64,000 nt of DNA from Salinicola socius (GCF_001937195.1 NZ_MSDO01000001.1:124001-188000), one strand, 5' to 3'; counted from the stretch's first letter, positions 55,796-64,000 are shown. Translations and numbers: made by a program. Notes: generated from the sequence alone by a model not told the origin.

Positions 55796-55866
55796 CACTC
55801 CTGCTCAACACCCTGGGCATCGCCGTGATCGTGTTCATCGTCTGGTGGTTCTGGCTGCGCGGCTGA
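55792..55866 (+). CDS. 24-residue single-helix membrane peptide coupled to copA
   Basis: A tiny gene starting inside the copA stop (ATGA overlap), with GAGGAA 8-13 bases before the ATG. The peptide is [20 protein letters not shown] followed by WLRG: one transmembrane helix with an aromatic end and a positive C-terminus, so the tail is probably cytoplasmic. Position and coupling suggest a small partner of the copper pump, comparable to small subunits of other P-type ATPases (KdpF of KdpFABC). That role is inference. Real translation is likely because start, ribosome site and coding sense all agree. Confidence 0.7.
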   Translation: MTLLLNTLGIAVIVFIVWWFWLRG

Positions 55867-55903
55867 TCGCAGCCAGAAGGCCGAAACCAGCAAGGAGAAA
55901 GCG

Positions 55904-56338
55904 ATGACTTCACCACGCCAGGCACCACCGCTGGGCAGCGTCATCGAGAGCGTTCTTTACACGGCCGACATGCAGCGGGCGCGGGACTTCTTCATGCGCG
56001 TGCTAGGGCTCGAGCCTCATCTCGAAGACGAGCGCTTCACCGCCTATCCCACCGGCAACACCATGCTGCTGGTGTTTCAGCGGGGTCAGACCGACGAGAC
56101 GGTATTCCTGCCGGGTGACATGGGTACGATTCCGCCCCACGACGGCGAGGGCCGTCAGCACCTGGCGCTGGCGATTCCCACGGCGAGTCTCTCAGCCTGG
56201 GAGGCGCACCTCGCCGACCAAGGGATCGAGATCGAAGGTCGAACCCGCTGGCCGAAAGGCAGCGTGAGCCTCTATTTTCGAGACCCGGACGGCCACCTGC
56301 TCGAACTGGTCACCCCGGGCCTGTGGCCCAACTATTGA
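55904..56338 (+). CDS. VOC (glyoxalase/bleomycin-resistance fold) protein
   Basis: A 144-residue vicinal-oxygen-chelate protein. The N-terminal module opens IESVLYTADMQRARDFFMRV LGLEP, and the C-terminal module closes LYFRDPDGHLLELVTPGLW, where the Glu of ELVTPG is a usual metal ligand. Glyoxalase I, fosfomycin resistance enzymes and dioxygenases share the fold; nothing here singles out one. An AAGGAGAAAGCG site is present. It follows the copper operon by 38 bases and may be co-transcribed. Confidence 0.85.
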   Translation: MTSPRQAPPLGSVIESVLYTADMQRARDFFMRVLGLEPHLEDERFTAYPTGNTMLLVFQRGQTDETVFLPGDMGTIPPHDGEGRQHLALAIPTASLSAWEAHLADQGIEIEGRTRWPKGSVSLYFRDPDGHLLELVTPGLWPNY

Positions 56339-56373
56339 ATCGCGGCGCTGGCGGACGTTTTCCGGCGCGTTCT

Positions 56374-56985
56374 TCAGCTCTGGCTGATGCCGGCGTAGAG
56401 TCCCGGGCGGTGATTGATGGTCAGAATCGCACCCAGCACCACGGTGCCGACGATCGAATAAAGCACGTTGGTCACCGGCAGCACGAAAAACGCGGCCAAC
56501 ATGATCAGGCCATCCAGCCCCATCTGCACCTTGCCTGCCGGCCAGCCATAACGATCCTGCAGATAGACCACCAGGATGTTGAAGCCGCCGAGACTGCCAC
56601 GATGGCGGAACAGAAACAGCACGCCCAGACCGATCAGGCTGCCCCCGGCCAGCGCCGCGAACAGCGGGTCGACCTCGCCGATCTCCAGCCAGCTCGGCAG
56701 CATCCAGGATATCCACGAAAGCAGTGCCACCGCGCCGAACGTCTTGAAAGTGAAGTGATGGCCGATGCGCCGCCAGGCGAGCCAGTAGAACGGCAGGTTG
56801 ATGACGAAGAAGACGGGCCCGAAACTCCAACCGGTGATATAGGTCACCAGTAACGCCATGCCCGCGGTGCTGCCGATCAGAATCTCGGCATGGTGATAGA
56901 GCGCCAATCCCAGCGCCGCGCAGGACGATCCCAGTAAAATAGCCAGCGCATCCTCGTAGGAACGGTGACGTTGCGTCGCTTCCAT
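56374..56985 (-). CDS. YitT-family membrane protein
   Basis: A 203-residue inner-membrane protein with five to six hydrophobic segments. It shows the YitT/DUF161 pattern: LGLALYHHAEILIGSTAGMA LLV, then INLPFYWLAWRRIGHHFTFK TFGAV, and GGSLIGLGVLFLFRHRGSLGG. Role unknown; some relatives are proposed transporters. The usual C-terminal cytoplasmic DUF2179 domain is missing, so this is the short form. It converges with the VOC gene and leaves 35 bases between stops. Confidence 0.85.
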   Translation of the reverse strand: MEATQRHRSYEDALAILLGSSCAALGLALYHHAEILIGSTAGMALLVTYITGWSFGPVFFVINLPFYWLAWRRIGHHFTFKTFGAVALLSWISWMLPSWLEIGEVDPLFAALAGGSLIGLGVLFLFRHRGSLGGFNILVVYLQDRYGWPAGKVQMGLDGLIMLAAFFVLPVTNVLYSIVGTVVLGAILTINHRPGLYAGISQS

Positions 56986-57174
56986 CAGGCAATCCCTGTT
57001 GTCTTGTCACTGCCGGATAGGCAGCCGAATTCAAAGGCGGCGCTTGTGGCGCCGCGGCGAATTATATCGTCAACGCGACTCAGAAGAGAGCGTCGGCATC
57101 ACGGGGAAGCGCCGAGGTCGGCGCGGCAGAAGTGCAGGGCAGGAATTGGGGCTAAAAGCGAGCGGTTCGAGAGT

Positions 57175-58974
57175 TCAGGGCGTCAGGCGCTCGGCGTGCT
57201 CGACCATCAGCTGCAGCGACTCACGACCCTTCCAGCGATTGCGAGAGAGCTTGAAGGCACATCGTATCCGGTCGCCCAGCGAAATCGGGGCGGCTTCGCC
57301 GGGGTTGAGCGCGCGGAACCAGATGGCCCGACTGACGACTGCCTCGCAGGAGAGTTCGAGCATCAGGTGATTGCCCTCGGCGCCCACCGGACGCAGCTGC
57401 TCGACCAGGAACTCGGCCTCGAACAGCGGCGCATCGAATTCACGGCCGTAGGGCGCCAACACCTCGAGTTCGTCCAGCGTTGCCAGGGTCAGCTGCGACG
57501 CGTTCAGGCTGCCGTCGGTCCAGACCACCGGGAACAGCTCACGTTCGCCCAGCTGTTCCCGCACGGCCTGCAGAAAGGCGTGGCGGAACGTACCCAGCTC
57601 GGCCAGCGGGACACCGACACCGGCCGCCCCGCGGTGGCCACCGAAACGCGGCAGGCTCGAGGGTGCGATATCGTGGGTGCGCTGCAGCGCATCACGCAGA
57701 TGCAGCGCCTCGATCGAACGTCCGGAACCGGTCAGCATGTCCGGCGCGGTGGCCGGCGTCAGCACCAGCGTCGGGCGACCGTAGGACTGGACCAGGCGCG
57801 AAGCGACGATGCCCTGCACCCCGGCGTGTCCTTCCGGCAGGTGGATCACCAGCGCCGGCAGATCGTCCGCCAGCTGCGGTTTGGCCAGCGCACGGGCGCT
57901 TTCGACCATATCGGCCTCGAGCGCCTTGCGTGCCTGATTGTCGTCGTCAAGTATCTGAAGATGCTGGCGCGCGACGCCGTCTTCCGCGGCCAGCATGTAG
58001 TGCAGTGCCGCGTAAGGGTCATCCAGTCGTGAACGCGCATTGATTCGCGGGCCCATCTGAAAGGCCAGCGTCTCGGCGTTGAACGGCATGCTGTCGGCGC
58101 CCAGGCGCTCTGCCATGACCCGCCAGCAGGCCGATTCCATACGGTTGATCAGCTTCAGCCCGTAAGTCACCACGGCGCGGTTGGCGGCACTCGCCCCCAA
58201 CGAGACGCAGTCGGCCACCGTGCCCAGCGCCACGTAGGAAAGCCAGGGTGAGAGCTTAGGGGTAGAGGCCGACAGCGCGCCCTGCTCGATCAACACCGAG
58301 CGGGTCAGCGACATCGTCAGCCACGCCACCATGCAGCCCGCGATGGTCTTGTCGGGATAGCCGCAGTCCGGACGAGTGGGATTGATCGTGGCGTAGGCGG
58401 AAGCCGGCGGGCCTTCGATGGGCAAGGCGTGGTGATCGGTGACGACCACATCGATCCCCGCTTCGCGCAGGCGCGCGATGCGCGGCTCGTCGGAGGAGCC
58501 GCAATCTGCGGTGATCACCAGACTCGGGCGCGGTTTCAGCGCCAGTGTGCGCTCGACCAGCGGCAGGCTGATGCCGTAACCGTCGTTGATGCGGTGCCCG
58601 ATCAGGCTATGCAGCTTCTGGGCCGGCACGCCGAACAGCTCGGTCATCGAGCGCAGCATCACCACATGCGAGGTGATGCCGTCGACGTCGTAATCGGTGA
58701 GGATGCCGATGTGCTCGCCATCGCTGACGGCACGCGCGATGCGCTCGGCACCCCGGCGGGCGTCGCAAAGCTGCTCGGGATGGCTGAGATAGCGCAGCGC
58801 CGGTGCGGTCAGTGCCTCCAGCGGCCCGTCGTACCCGTGCAGCCGACCGGCGAGAATGCGCGACTGGAGCTCGCTAAGCCCGCCGTCCAGCCCGCGCCGA
58901 TAGACACTCTCGTCTCTCGGCCGCGATTGGATTCGACACCGGGCAGAATCCGGAATGGCAATGGCCTCAGGCAT
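57175..58974 (-). CDS. recJ: RecJ-family single-strand DNA exonuclease (divergent)
   Basis: A 599-residue DHH-family phosphoesterase with RecJ architecture: DHH domain (about 80-290), DHHA1 domain (about 370-465, with GSGRSIEALHLRDAL and FGGHRGAAG) and a C-terminal OB fold (about 490-595). Motif I reads TDYDVDGITS where typical RecJ has GDFDADGATS. Motif III is VVVTDHHALP, and the ADCGSSDEPRIARL stretch differs from the usual DNGISS. Aspartates and histidines for manganese are retained, so it should be active. It may be the main RecJ of this lineage or a second, specialised member. It lies nine bases after thrC on the same strand. Confidence 0.8.
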   Translation of the reverse strand: MPEAIAIPDSARCRIQSRPRDESVYRRGLDGGLSELQSRILAGRLHGYDGPLEALTAPALRYLSHPEQLCDARRGAERIARAVSDGEHIGILTDYDVDGITSHVVMLRSMTELFGVPAQKLHSLIGHRINDGYGISLPLVERTLALKPRPSLVITADCGSSDEPRIARLREAGIDVVVTDHHALPIEGPPASAYATINPTRPDCGYPDKTIAGCMVAWLTMSLTRSVLIEQGALSASTPKLSPWLSYVALGTVADCVSLGASAANRAVVTYGLKLINRMESACWRVMAERLGADSMPFNAETLAFQMGPRINARSRLDDPYAALHYMLAAEDGVARQHLQILDDDNQARKALEADMVESARALAKPQLADDLPALVIHLPEGHAGVQGIVASRLVQSYGRPTLVLTPATAPDMLTGSGRSIEALHLRDALQRTHDIAPSSLPRFGGHRGAAGVGVPLAELGTFRHAFLQAVREQLGERELFPVVWTDGSLNASQLTLATLDELEVLAPYGREFDAPLFEAEFLVEQLRPVGAEGNHLMLELSCEAVVSRAIWFRALNPGEAAPISLGDRIRCAFKLSRNRWKGRESLQLMVEHAERLTP

Positions 58975-58983
58975 GCGTCGCGC

Positions 58984-60378
58984 TCAGCGTCGGTTATCGG
59001 CGATGAAGCTCTGTACCGCTTTCAGCTCGGCCGGCAGCACCGTATAGCGCTCTTCGCGCTCGAGCAGATCGTCCATGTGCGGCGGTAGCGGCACGCCGGA
59101 GAAACCCGCTCTCACCACGGCTTCGGCAAACTTGGCCGGATGCGCCGTCGCCAGGGTAATCATCGGCGTCACCGCATCGGCGCGGGCGCGCTCTGCCGCC
59201 CGGTAACCGGTGGCGGTATGCGGATCGAGCAGCGCCTTGGTGCGATGATGGGCATCACGAATGGTTTCGAGGATGGTGTCGTCATCGACGCTGAAACTGG
59301 AGAATTTCTCGCGCAGCTTGGCGAGCGGGGCTTCGGCCAGCACGGCCGGCTCCTGCTGGAAACGCTCGAGCAGTTCGCGCACGGCATTGCCGTCCCGGTC
59401 GTAGGCATCGAACAGCAGGCGCTCGAAGTTCGACGACACCACGATATCCATTGATGGCGCCAGCGTCGCTGCCAGCTCGCGCTTCGAAAAATCGTTGTCG
59501 GCCAGCGTGCGGTGCAGAATATCGTTGGCGTTGGTGGCGATGATGAACTGTTTGACCGGTAGCCCCATCTTGTAAGCCATGTAGCCGGCGAAGAGGTTGC
59601 CGAAATTGGCCGACGGCACGCAGAAGCTCACTTCACGATGCGGGGCACCCAGCGCCACGCCAGCGGCAACGTAGTAGACGATCTGGGCCATGATGCGGGC
59701 CCAGTTGATCGAGTTCACCGCCACGAGTCGAGCGCCGTTCAGGAACGCCTGGTCGGCGAAGCTCGCCTTGACCATCGCCTGGGCATCATCGAAGTTGCCC
59801 TCGATGGCGATGTTGAAGACGTTGTCGGCCAGCACCGAGGTCATCTGGCGTCGCTGTACTTCGGAGACGCGGTTGTGCGGATGCAGGATGAAGATGTCGA
59901 GATGATCGCAGTGACGACAGCCCTCGATGGCGGCAGAGCCGGTATCGCCGGAGGTGGCGCCCATGATCACCGCCCGCTCGCCACGCTTGGCCAGGAAGTG
60001 ATCGAGGATGCGCCCCAGCAGCTGCAGCGCGACGTCCTTGAACGCCAGCGTCGGGCCATGAAACAGCTCGAGCAGGAAGTGGTTGGCATCGAGCTGATTG
60101 AGCGGCACCACGGCATCGTGGCTGAAGGTCGCGTAGGCATCGCGTACCAGCCCGCGGAAGGTGTCGTCGTCGATCTCGCCGCCGACGAACGGCTTCATCA
60201 CCCGAAAGGCGATCTCGGCGTAGGAGAGCCCGGCCATCGCGGCCAGCTCCTCGTGCGACAGCTGCGGCACCGTCTCCGGCACGTAAAGGCCACCGTCGAC
60301 CGCCATGCCAGTCAGCACGACCTCCTCGAAACTCAGCGCTGGCGCCTGGCCGCGCGTACTGATGTAACGCATCGTCAA
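58984..60378 (-). CDS. thrC: Threonine synthase
   Basis: A 464-residue PLP enzyme for the last step of threonine synthesis, from O-phosphohomoserine. Motifs: start MRYISTRGQAPALSFEEVVL, PLP lysine in HGPTLAFKDVALQLLG, phosphate loop MGATSGDTGSAAIEG, and SVNSINWARIMAQIVYYV. This is the long, yeast/gammaproteobacterial class II type. Two codons (MTM) precede the usual MRYIST; ATGs at 60378 and 60372 are both possible. It follows hom by about 160 bases, forming hom-thrC. Confidence 0.95.
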   Translation of the reverse strand: MTMRYISTRGQAPALSFEEVVLTGMAVDGGLYVPETVPQLSHEELAAMAGLSYAEIAFRVMKPFVGGEIDDDTFRGLVRDAYATFSHDAVVPLNQLDANHFLLELFHGPTLAFKDVALQLLGRILDHFLAKRGERAVIMGATSGDTGSAAIEGCRHCDHLDIFILHPHNRVSEVQRRQMTSVLADNVFNIAIEGNFDDAQAMVKASFADQAFLNGARLVAVNSINWARIMAQIVYYVAAGVALGAPHREVSFCVPSANFGNLFAGYMAYKMGLPVKQFIIATNANDILHRTLADNDFSKRELAATLAPSMDIVVSSNFERLLFDAYDRDGNAVRELLERFQQEPAVLAEAPLAKLREKFSSFSVDDDTILETIRDAHHRTKALLDPHTATGYRAAERARADAVTPMITLATAHPAKFAEAVVRAGFSGVPLPPHMDDLLEREERYTVLPAELKAVQSFIADNRR

Positions 60379-60454
60379 TCCCTCACCCGAAAGAACGCGG
60401 CGGCGCCGCTTGAAGACAGAATGGCGGCGCGTTGCGCCAGGAAGAGCCAGAGAA

Positions 60455-60478
60455 CCCAGGAGCCCAGGAGCCCAGGAG
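60455..60478. repeat. Three tandem copies of CCCAGGAG between hom and thrC
   Basis: CCCAGGAG repeats at 60455, 60463 and 60471. On the transcribed strand it reads CTCCTGGG. Non-coding and liable to slip. Function unknown. Confidence 0.75.
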
Positions 60479-60539
60479 CAGGATATTGCCCGGTTCCTCG
60501 CACTTCTCTGGTGCGACTGGCCTCTTCCCTCTCGGTTTG

Positions 60540-61853
60540 TTACTGCTCGTCCAGCGACTCGACCCGAATCCGCGTGACCGGCCCGGCGATGTCAGCCAGC
60601 GATTCCAGCTGTCGAATCGCATCGTTCATATGCTGTTCGCGAGTGCGATGGGTCAGCAGAATGATCGGTACCAGCTCACCTTCGGTCGCTTCTTTCTGAA
60701 TGATGGCCTCGATCGAGATGCTCTGCTCGGCGAGAATCGTCGCCACTCGAGCCAGCACGCCGGGGCGATCCACGGCCAGCAGTCGCAGGTAGTATGCCGT
60801 GACGATCTCTTCCATCGGCAGAATCGGCAGCGCGTTGGCTTCATCGTTGATGCCACTGAAAGCGAGGTATGGCACGAGATAGCGATGCGCGGTGGCAATG
60901 TTCCGCGCGACGTCCAGCAAATCGGCAACCACGGCCGATGCCGTGGGTTCCGCCCCGGCGCCCGCACCGTAGTAGAGCGTCGGACCAACCGCATCACCCA
61001 TCACGGCGATGGCGTTCTTGACGCCGTGCACATTGGCCAGCAGCCGCTCTTTGGGAATCAGGGTCGGATGGACTCGCAGTTCGATACCATTGTCGCCGCG
61101 CCGGGTAATGCCGAGATGCTTGATGGTATAGCCCAGGTTGTCGGCCTGTTCGACGTCTTCGGCGGTAATCCGCGCGATGCCCTCGGTATAGGCACGATCG
61201 AACTGCAGCGGAACGCCGTAGGCGATGGATGCCAGAATCGTCAGCTTGTGGGCGGCGTCGATGCCCTCGACATCGAAGGTCGGGTCGGCCTCGGCATATC
61301 CTAGCGCCTGCGCTTCGGCGAGTACGTCGTCGAAAGCCCGCCCTTCGTCACGCATGTGGGTGAGGATGTAGTTGCCGGTGCCGTTGATGATGCCAGCCAG
61401 CCACTGAATGCGGTTGCCGCCCAGGCCTTCCCGCAGCGATTTGATCACCGGTATACCGCCAGCGACGGCAGCTTCGAAAGCGACGATGACACCCTTTTTG
61501 TGGGCGGCATGGAAAATTTCGTTGCCATGAACGGCGATCAGCGCCTTGTTGGCGGTGACCACGTGCTTGCCGTTTTCGATCGCCGTCATGACCAGCTCGC
61601 GGGCGACGTCGTAGCCACCGATCAGCTCGACCAGTACATCGATATCAGGATTGCGCGCGACTTCGAAAATGTCGCGTGTCACCTTGACCCCGGTGGTGTC
61701 GCAATCGGGGTTGTCACGACGGGCACCGACCTGTTCGATGACGATGGGACGTCCCGCACGACGGGCAATCTCGTCGGCATTGCGCGTCAGAACGTCAAAG
61801 GTGCCACCGCCTACGGTGCCCAGTCCGCAGATACCCACTCTCACCGGATCCAA
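60540..61853 (-). CDS. hom: Homoserine dehydrogenase
   Basis: A 437-residue monofunctional homoserine dehydrogenase. The NAD(P) site is VRVGICGLGTVGGGTFDVLT. The catalytic segment around the ANKALIA lysine and FEAAVAGGIPVIKSL is present. Residues up to about 320 form the dimerisation/catalytic part (AEADPTFDVEGIDAAHKLTI). A C-terminal ACT domain (about 350-430, RPGVLARVATILAEQSISIE) implies feedback control by threonine. The start is TTG at 61853, supported by alignment and an AGGGGAGAG site. It is the first gene of hom-thrC, behind a TTGACA promoter and a short leader frame. Confidence 0.95.
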   Translation of the reverse strand: MDPVRVGICGLGTVGGGTFDVLTRNADEIARRAGRPIVIEQVGARRDNPDCDTTGVKVTRDIFEVARNPDIDVLVELIGGYDVARELVMTAIENGKHVVTANKALIAVHGNEIFHAAHKKGVIVAFEAAVAGGIPVIKSLREGLGGNRIQWLAGIINGTGNYILTHMRDEGRAFDDVLAEAQALGYAEADPTFDVEGIDAAHKLTILASIAYGVPLQFDRAYTEGIARITAEDVEQADNLGYTIKHLGITRRGDNGIELRVHPTLIPKERLLANVHGVKNAIAVMGDAVGPTLYYGAGAGAEPTASAVVADLLDVARNIATAHRYLVPYLAFSGINDEANALPILPMEEIVTAYYLRLLAVDRPGVLARVATILAEQSISIEAIIQKEATEGELVPIILLTHRTREQHMNDAIRQLESLADIAGPVTRIRVESLDEQ

Positions 61854-61867
61854 GATGTCGCTCTCCC

Positions 61868-61918
61868 CTACTGATATGTACTCTTCGCATCACCCTCCGG
61901 AGCGGTAACCGCGGTCAC
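61868..61918 (-). CDS. Possible 16-residue leader peptide before hom
   Basis: A GTG-started frame, MTAVTAPEGDAKSTYQ, ends 14 bases before the hom start. It has three threonines. A weak AAGAG lies upstream. Threonine codons in a leader recall thr attenuation, but there is no Ile and no clear terminator/antiterminator pair. It may be chance. Confidence 0.3.
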   Translation of the reverse strand: MTAVTAPEGDAKSTYQ

Positions 61919-61975
61919 GGCACCAGACTCTTTGCAGTACCGATATTGACGCACAAAGTGCCCTGAAGGGCGGTC

Positions 61976-62004
61976 ACGGTAGAAAGCCCAGCCCCCCTTG
62001 TCAA
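61976..62004 (-). promoter_or_regulatory. Promoter of hom-thrC
   Basis: On the minus strand TTGACA (61999-62004), exactly 17 bases, TACCGT (61976-61981). A perfect -35. The leader to hom is about 115 bases and includes a small GCCCT-n2-AGGGC dyad at 61960-61971. Confidence 0.75.
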
Positions 62005-62032
62005 GCTGACTCGAGGGGTTTCGCGCCGGCGA

Positions 62033-62782
62033 TCAGCTATCGCCGTCCGCATCGATGCCGAGCATCGTCGCCAGGCGCTTCGCCGGCAGATAGCCCGGCA
62101 CCATCTTGCCATCGGGGAAGATGATCGCGGGCGTGCCCTGAATGCCCGATTCGACCCCCAGCCGATACTGCGAGTCGATGGGTGCCTTGCAGCTGCCGGA
62201 CGCCTCCACGCTGTCACCGCGGAAGGCCGCGCTCATCGCTTCGGAACGGTTGTCGGCGCACCACACCTGGGCGAGCTGTCTCGCCGCATCCGAATTCGGC
62301 CCCATGCGCGGGAAGGCCAGATAGTCGACTTCGATACCCAACTCATTCAGCTGGGGCATCTCCTCATGCAACTTGTGGCAGTAAGGGCAGGTGGGATCGG
62401 TAAACACGGTGAGCCTGGCCTTGACCTCGCCAGCCGGTCTGTAGACCACGCGCTGCGCTTCGGGGATCGCATCGACCAGCGCCTTGCGCCGCTGGTTGGC
62501 AGCCTGCTCGGTCAGGTTGACCATGCCGTCGTCGGCATTCTGATAGAGGTCCCCGACGATCAGGTACTGCCCGTCGGCATCCGAATAGAGCGTATTGCCA
62601 CCACGTAGCCGAACTTCGTAAAGCCCCGGCACCGGCGAATCGTCGATGGCCTCTATCGGCAGAGGCTGTCCGCTATGCGCATTGAGCTTGTCGGCGAGAT
62701 CGGCCGGGGGGGCGGCAAAGACCGCCGGCGCCAGAACGGTCCCCAACAGCGCGATAGTGGACAACAGTAGACGACTTCTCAT
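62033..62782 (-). CDS. dsbC: Thiol:disulfide interchange protein DsbC
   Basis: A 249-residue periplasmic disulfide isomerase. Signal peptide of about 24 residues (LLLSTIALLGTVLAPAVFA|A). An N-terminal dimerisation domain (about 25-85: LADKLNAHSGQPLPIEAIDD then GLYEVRLRGGNTLYSDADGQ). A thioredoxin fold with active site TCPYCHKLHEEMP and the cis-Pro loop region GIQGTPAIIFPDG. The second Cys pair (CADN..., SCKA) is structural. The ATG at 62782 follows AGAGG; an in-frame TTG two codons earlier is less likely. It begins two bases after the xerD stop. Confidence 0.95.
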   Translation of the reverse strand: MRSRLLLSTIALLGTVLAPAVFAAPPADLADKLNAHSGQPLPIEAIDDSPVPGLYEVRLRGGNTLYSDADGQYLIVGDLYQNADDGMVNLTEQAANQRRKALVDAIPEAQRVVYRPAGEVKARLTVFTDPTCPYCHKLHEEMPQLNELGIEVDYLAFPRMGPNSDAARQLAQVWCADNRSEAMSAAFRGDSVEASGSCKAPIDSQYRLGVESGIQGTPAIIFPDGKMVPGYLPAKRLATMLGIDADGDS

Positions 62783-62784
62783 GT

Positions 62785-63672
62785 TCAACCTCTTGGATGG
62801 TGTTGAGCGTGTAGCGCTTCCAGACGCGCCTGGGCCACGTGGGTGTAGATCTGCGTGGTCGACAGATCGCTGTGACCGAGCAGCAACTGTACGACACGCA
62901 AATTGGCTCCATGATTCAATAAATGCGTCGCAAAGGCGTGACGGAGGGTATGCGGCGACAGCGGCTTGTCGATGGCGGCGAGCTGGGCATAGTGCTTGAG
63001 TCGATACCAGAAGGTCTGGCGGGTCATGAAACCATCATGGCGCCCAGGAAACAGCGGCGGCTGGCGGATATCCTGCATCAGTTCGCTGCGCCCTTGGCGG
63101 AGATAGCGCTCGACCCAGGCCATCGCCTCTTCGCCCAGCGGCACGAGCCGCTCCTTGTCGCCCTTGCCGCGGATCAGCACGACACCCTGGCGCAGGTTGA
63201 CCGCGGCCACCGTCAACCCCACCAGCTCTGAGACGCGCAGCCCGCAGGCGTAGAGCACCTCCAGCATGGCCCGGTCGCGCAGGCCCAGCGCCGTCTCCAC
63301 GTCCGGTGCCATCAGCAGCCGGTCGACATCGTGCTCCTCGAGCGTCGACGGCAAACCCGGCTGTACCCGCGGCGCCTGAATCTCGACCAGCGGGTCGTAG
63401 CTCATCAGGCTCTCCGCCAACGCCCACCGGTAGAACCGTCGCAGGCAGGAGAGCTGTCGCGCGATGGAACGTGGGTGGTAGCGTTCGCGACACGTCTCGA
63501 CGAAGTCGATCAGGGTGGCGTCGCCGGGCGCCAGCAGACGCTCGTCCTGCGCCTCGAGATAGACGATCCACGCCGTCAGGTCCCGGCGATAGGCGCTCAA
63601 CGTGTGCTCGCTGACACCCCGCTCCAGCCACAGCGCATCGAGAAAGGCATCGCGTCGATCGTGATCGTTCAT
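62785..63672 (-). CDS. xerD: Site-specific tyrosine recombinase XerD
   Basis: A 295-residue recombinase that, with XerC, resolves chromosome dimers at dif. N-terminal SAM-like domain: FLDALWLERGVSEHTLSAYR RDLTAW. The catalytic set is present: Arg in YACGLRVSELVGL, Lys in RGKGDKERLVPLG, HTLRHAFATHLL (His-x-x-Arg), His in LLGHSDLSTTQIYTH, and Tyr directly after (IYTHV). The long upstream open frame has no family resemblance, and MNDHDRRDAF at 63672 is the start. The order rplS - xerD - dsbC is the familiar one. Confidence 0.95.
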   Translation of the reverse strand: MNDHDRRDAFLDALWLERGVSEHTLSAYRRDLTAWIVYLEAQDERLLAPGDATLIDFVETCRERYHPRSIARQLSCLRRFYRWALAESLMSYDPLVEIQAPRVQPGLPSTLEEHDVDRLLMAPDVETALGLRDRAMLEVLYACGLRVSELVGLTVAAVNLRQGVVLIRGKGDKERLVPLGEEAMAWVERYLRQGRSELMQDIRQPPLFPGRHDGFMTRQTFWYRLKHYAQLAAIDKPLSPHTLRHAFATHLLNHGANLRVVQLLLGHSDLSTTQIYTHVAQARLEALHAQHHPRG

Positions 63673-63723
63673 GCGGCTCCGAAGCGGAAATTGGCAGGTG
63701 AAACAAGGAGCCCCATCATAACG

Positions 63724-63761
63724 CGGAAACCCCGCGAGCCGAATGACTCGCGGGGTTTCCG
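63724..63761 (-). terminator. Rho-independent terminator after rplS
   Basis: A 15-bp perfect stem, CGGAAACCCCGCGAG and its complement, with an 8-base loop. It lies between the rplS stop and xerD. The T-run is interrupted (TTTCC). Confidence 0.75.
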
Positions 63762-63826
63762 TAGCTCCTGCCGGGCACGCTCCAGAGCGATGAACGGGAG
63801 CGCGTGAATCAGCGGCGTGCGCTGAA

Positions 63827-64000
63827 TCAGCCCAGCTTTTCCTTGATACGAGCAGACTTGCCGCTGCGCTCGCGAAGGTAGTAGAGCTTGGCCTGACGCA
63901 CGTCACCGCGACGCTTGACCTCGATACCGGCCACCAGCGGGCTGTAAGTCTGGAAGGTACGCTCGACGCCGACACCGTGAGAGATCTTGCGCACGGTGAA
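63827..64000 (-). CDS. rplS: 50S ribosomal protein L19, C-terminal part (cut by window edge)
   Basis: The last 57 codons of L19: [20 protein letters not shown], then [20 protein letters not shown] and [17 protein letters not shown]. This matches the conserved C-terminal half of bacterial L19, located at the 30S-50S interface. The gene continues beyond 64000, where rpsP-rimM-trmD-rplS would be expected upstream. A stem-loop terminator follows. Confidence 0.96.
   Translation of the reverse strand, partial: FTVRKISHGVGVERTFQTYSPLVAGIEVKRRGDVRQAKLYYLRERSGKSARIKEKLG

Overview
The window looks like chromosomal DNA of a gammaproteobacterium of the family Halomonadaceae (Halomonas, Chromohalobacter, Salinicola or Kushneria type). 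Supporting signs are the high G+C content, the acidic proteins, the gammaproteobacterial gene orders (ftsYEX-rpoH beside rsmD; coaBC-dut-algC-argB-slmA; xerD-dsbC-hom-thrC; rpmB-rpmG-mutM), and a GntR/ManD/RspB/TRAP/UxuB/UxuA sugar-acid cluster like the one I recall from Chromohalobacter salexigens. The genus cannot be fixed from sequence reading alone. I saw no tRNA, rRNA, CRISPR array, prophage or insertion sequence.

Layout. 1-5.1 kb (minus strand): the start of alanine dehydrogenase, a small rlmI/DUF2007/thioesterase group, mutM, rpmB-rpmG and radC. 5.3-15.5 kb (plus): a catabolic operon with a GntR repressor, ManD and UxuA (two unrelated mannonate dehydratases), an RspB-type dehydrogenase, a TRAP transporter, fructuronate reductase and a Tat-exported lactonase. 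Together they fit uptake of L-gulonate or L-idonate and conversion through fructuronate and mannonate to 2-keto-3-deoxygluconate. 15.7-21.5 kb (plus): coaBC, dut, a yaeQ homologue, algC, argB and slmA. 21.6-25.9 kb (minus): rpoH, ftsX, ftsE, ftsY, diverging from rsmD and zapB. 27.2-34.1 kb (minus): rimI, a probable holD, bolA, an MFS exporter, an acidic protein of unknown function, lysS, and prfB with its programmed +1 frameshift.

34.3-45.8 kb (plus) is an oligopeptide uptake locus with four different OppA-type binding proteins, an NlpC/P60 peptidase between the second and third, two permeases and one fused double ATPase. This suggests import and cleavage of murein peptides. An EF-hand lipoprotein and a porin follow; the porin promoter carries a phased array of about 20-22 bp repeats. 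47.7-50.9 kb (minus) holds the strangest gene: a 1061-residue, cysteine-free, acidic protein with a hydrophobic core and a duplicated C-terminal domain, possibly an exported HrpK/translocator-like protein. It is flanked by the porin and fadL.

52.8-55.9 kb (plus) is a copper ATPase operon: a MerR regulator with unusual cysteine placement, copA and a translationally coupled 24-residue membrane peptide. A VOC protein follows. The last part (minus) has a YitT protein, a divergent RecJ-family nuclease, thrC, hom, dsbC, xerD and the end of rplS.
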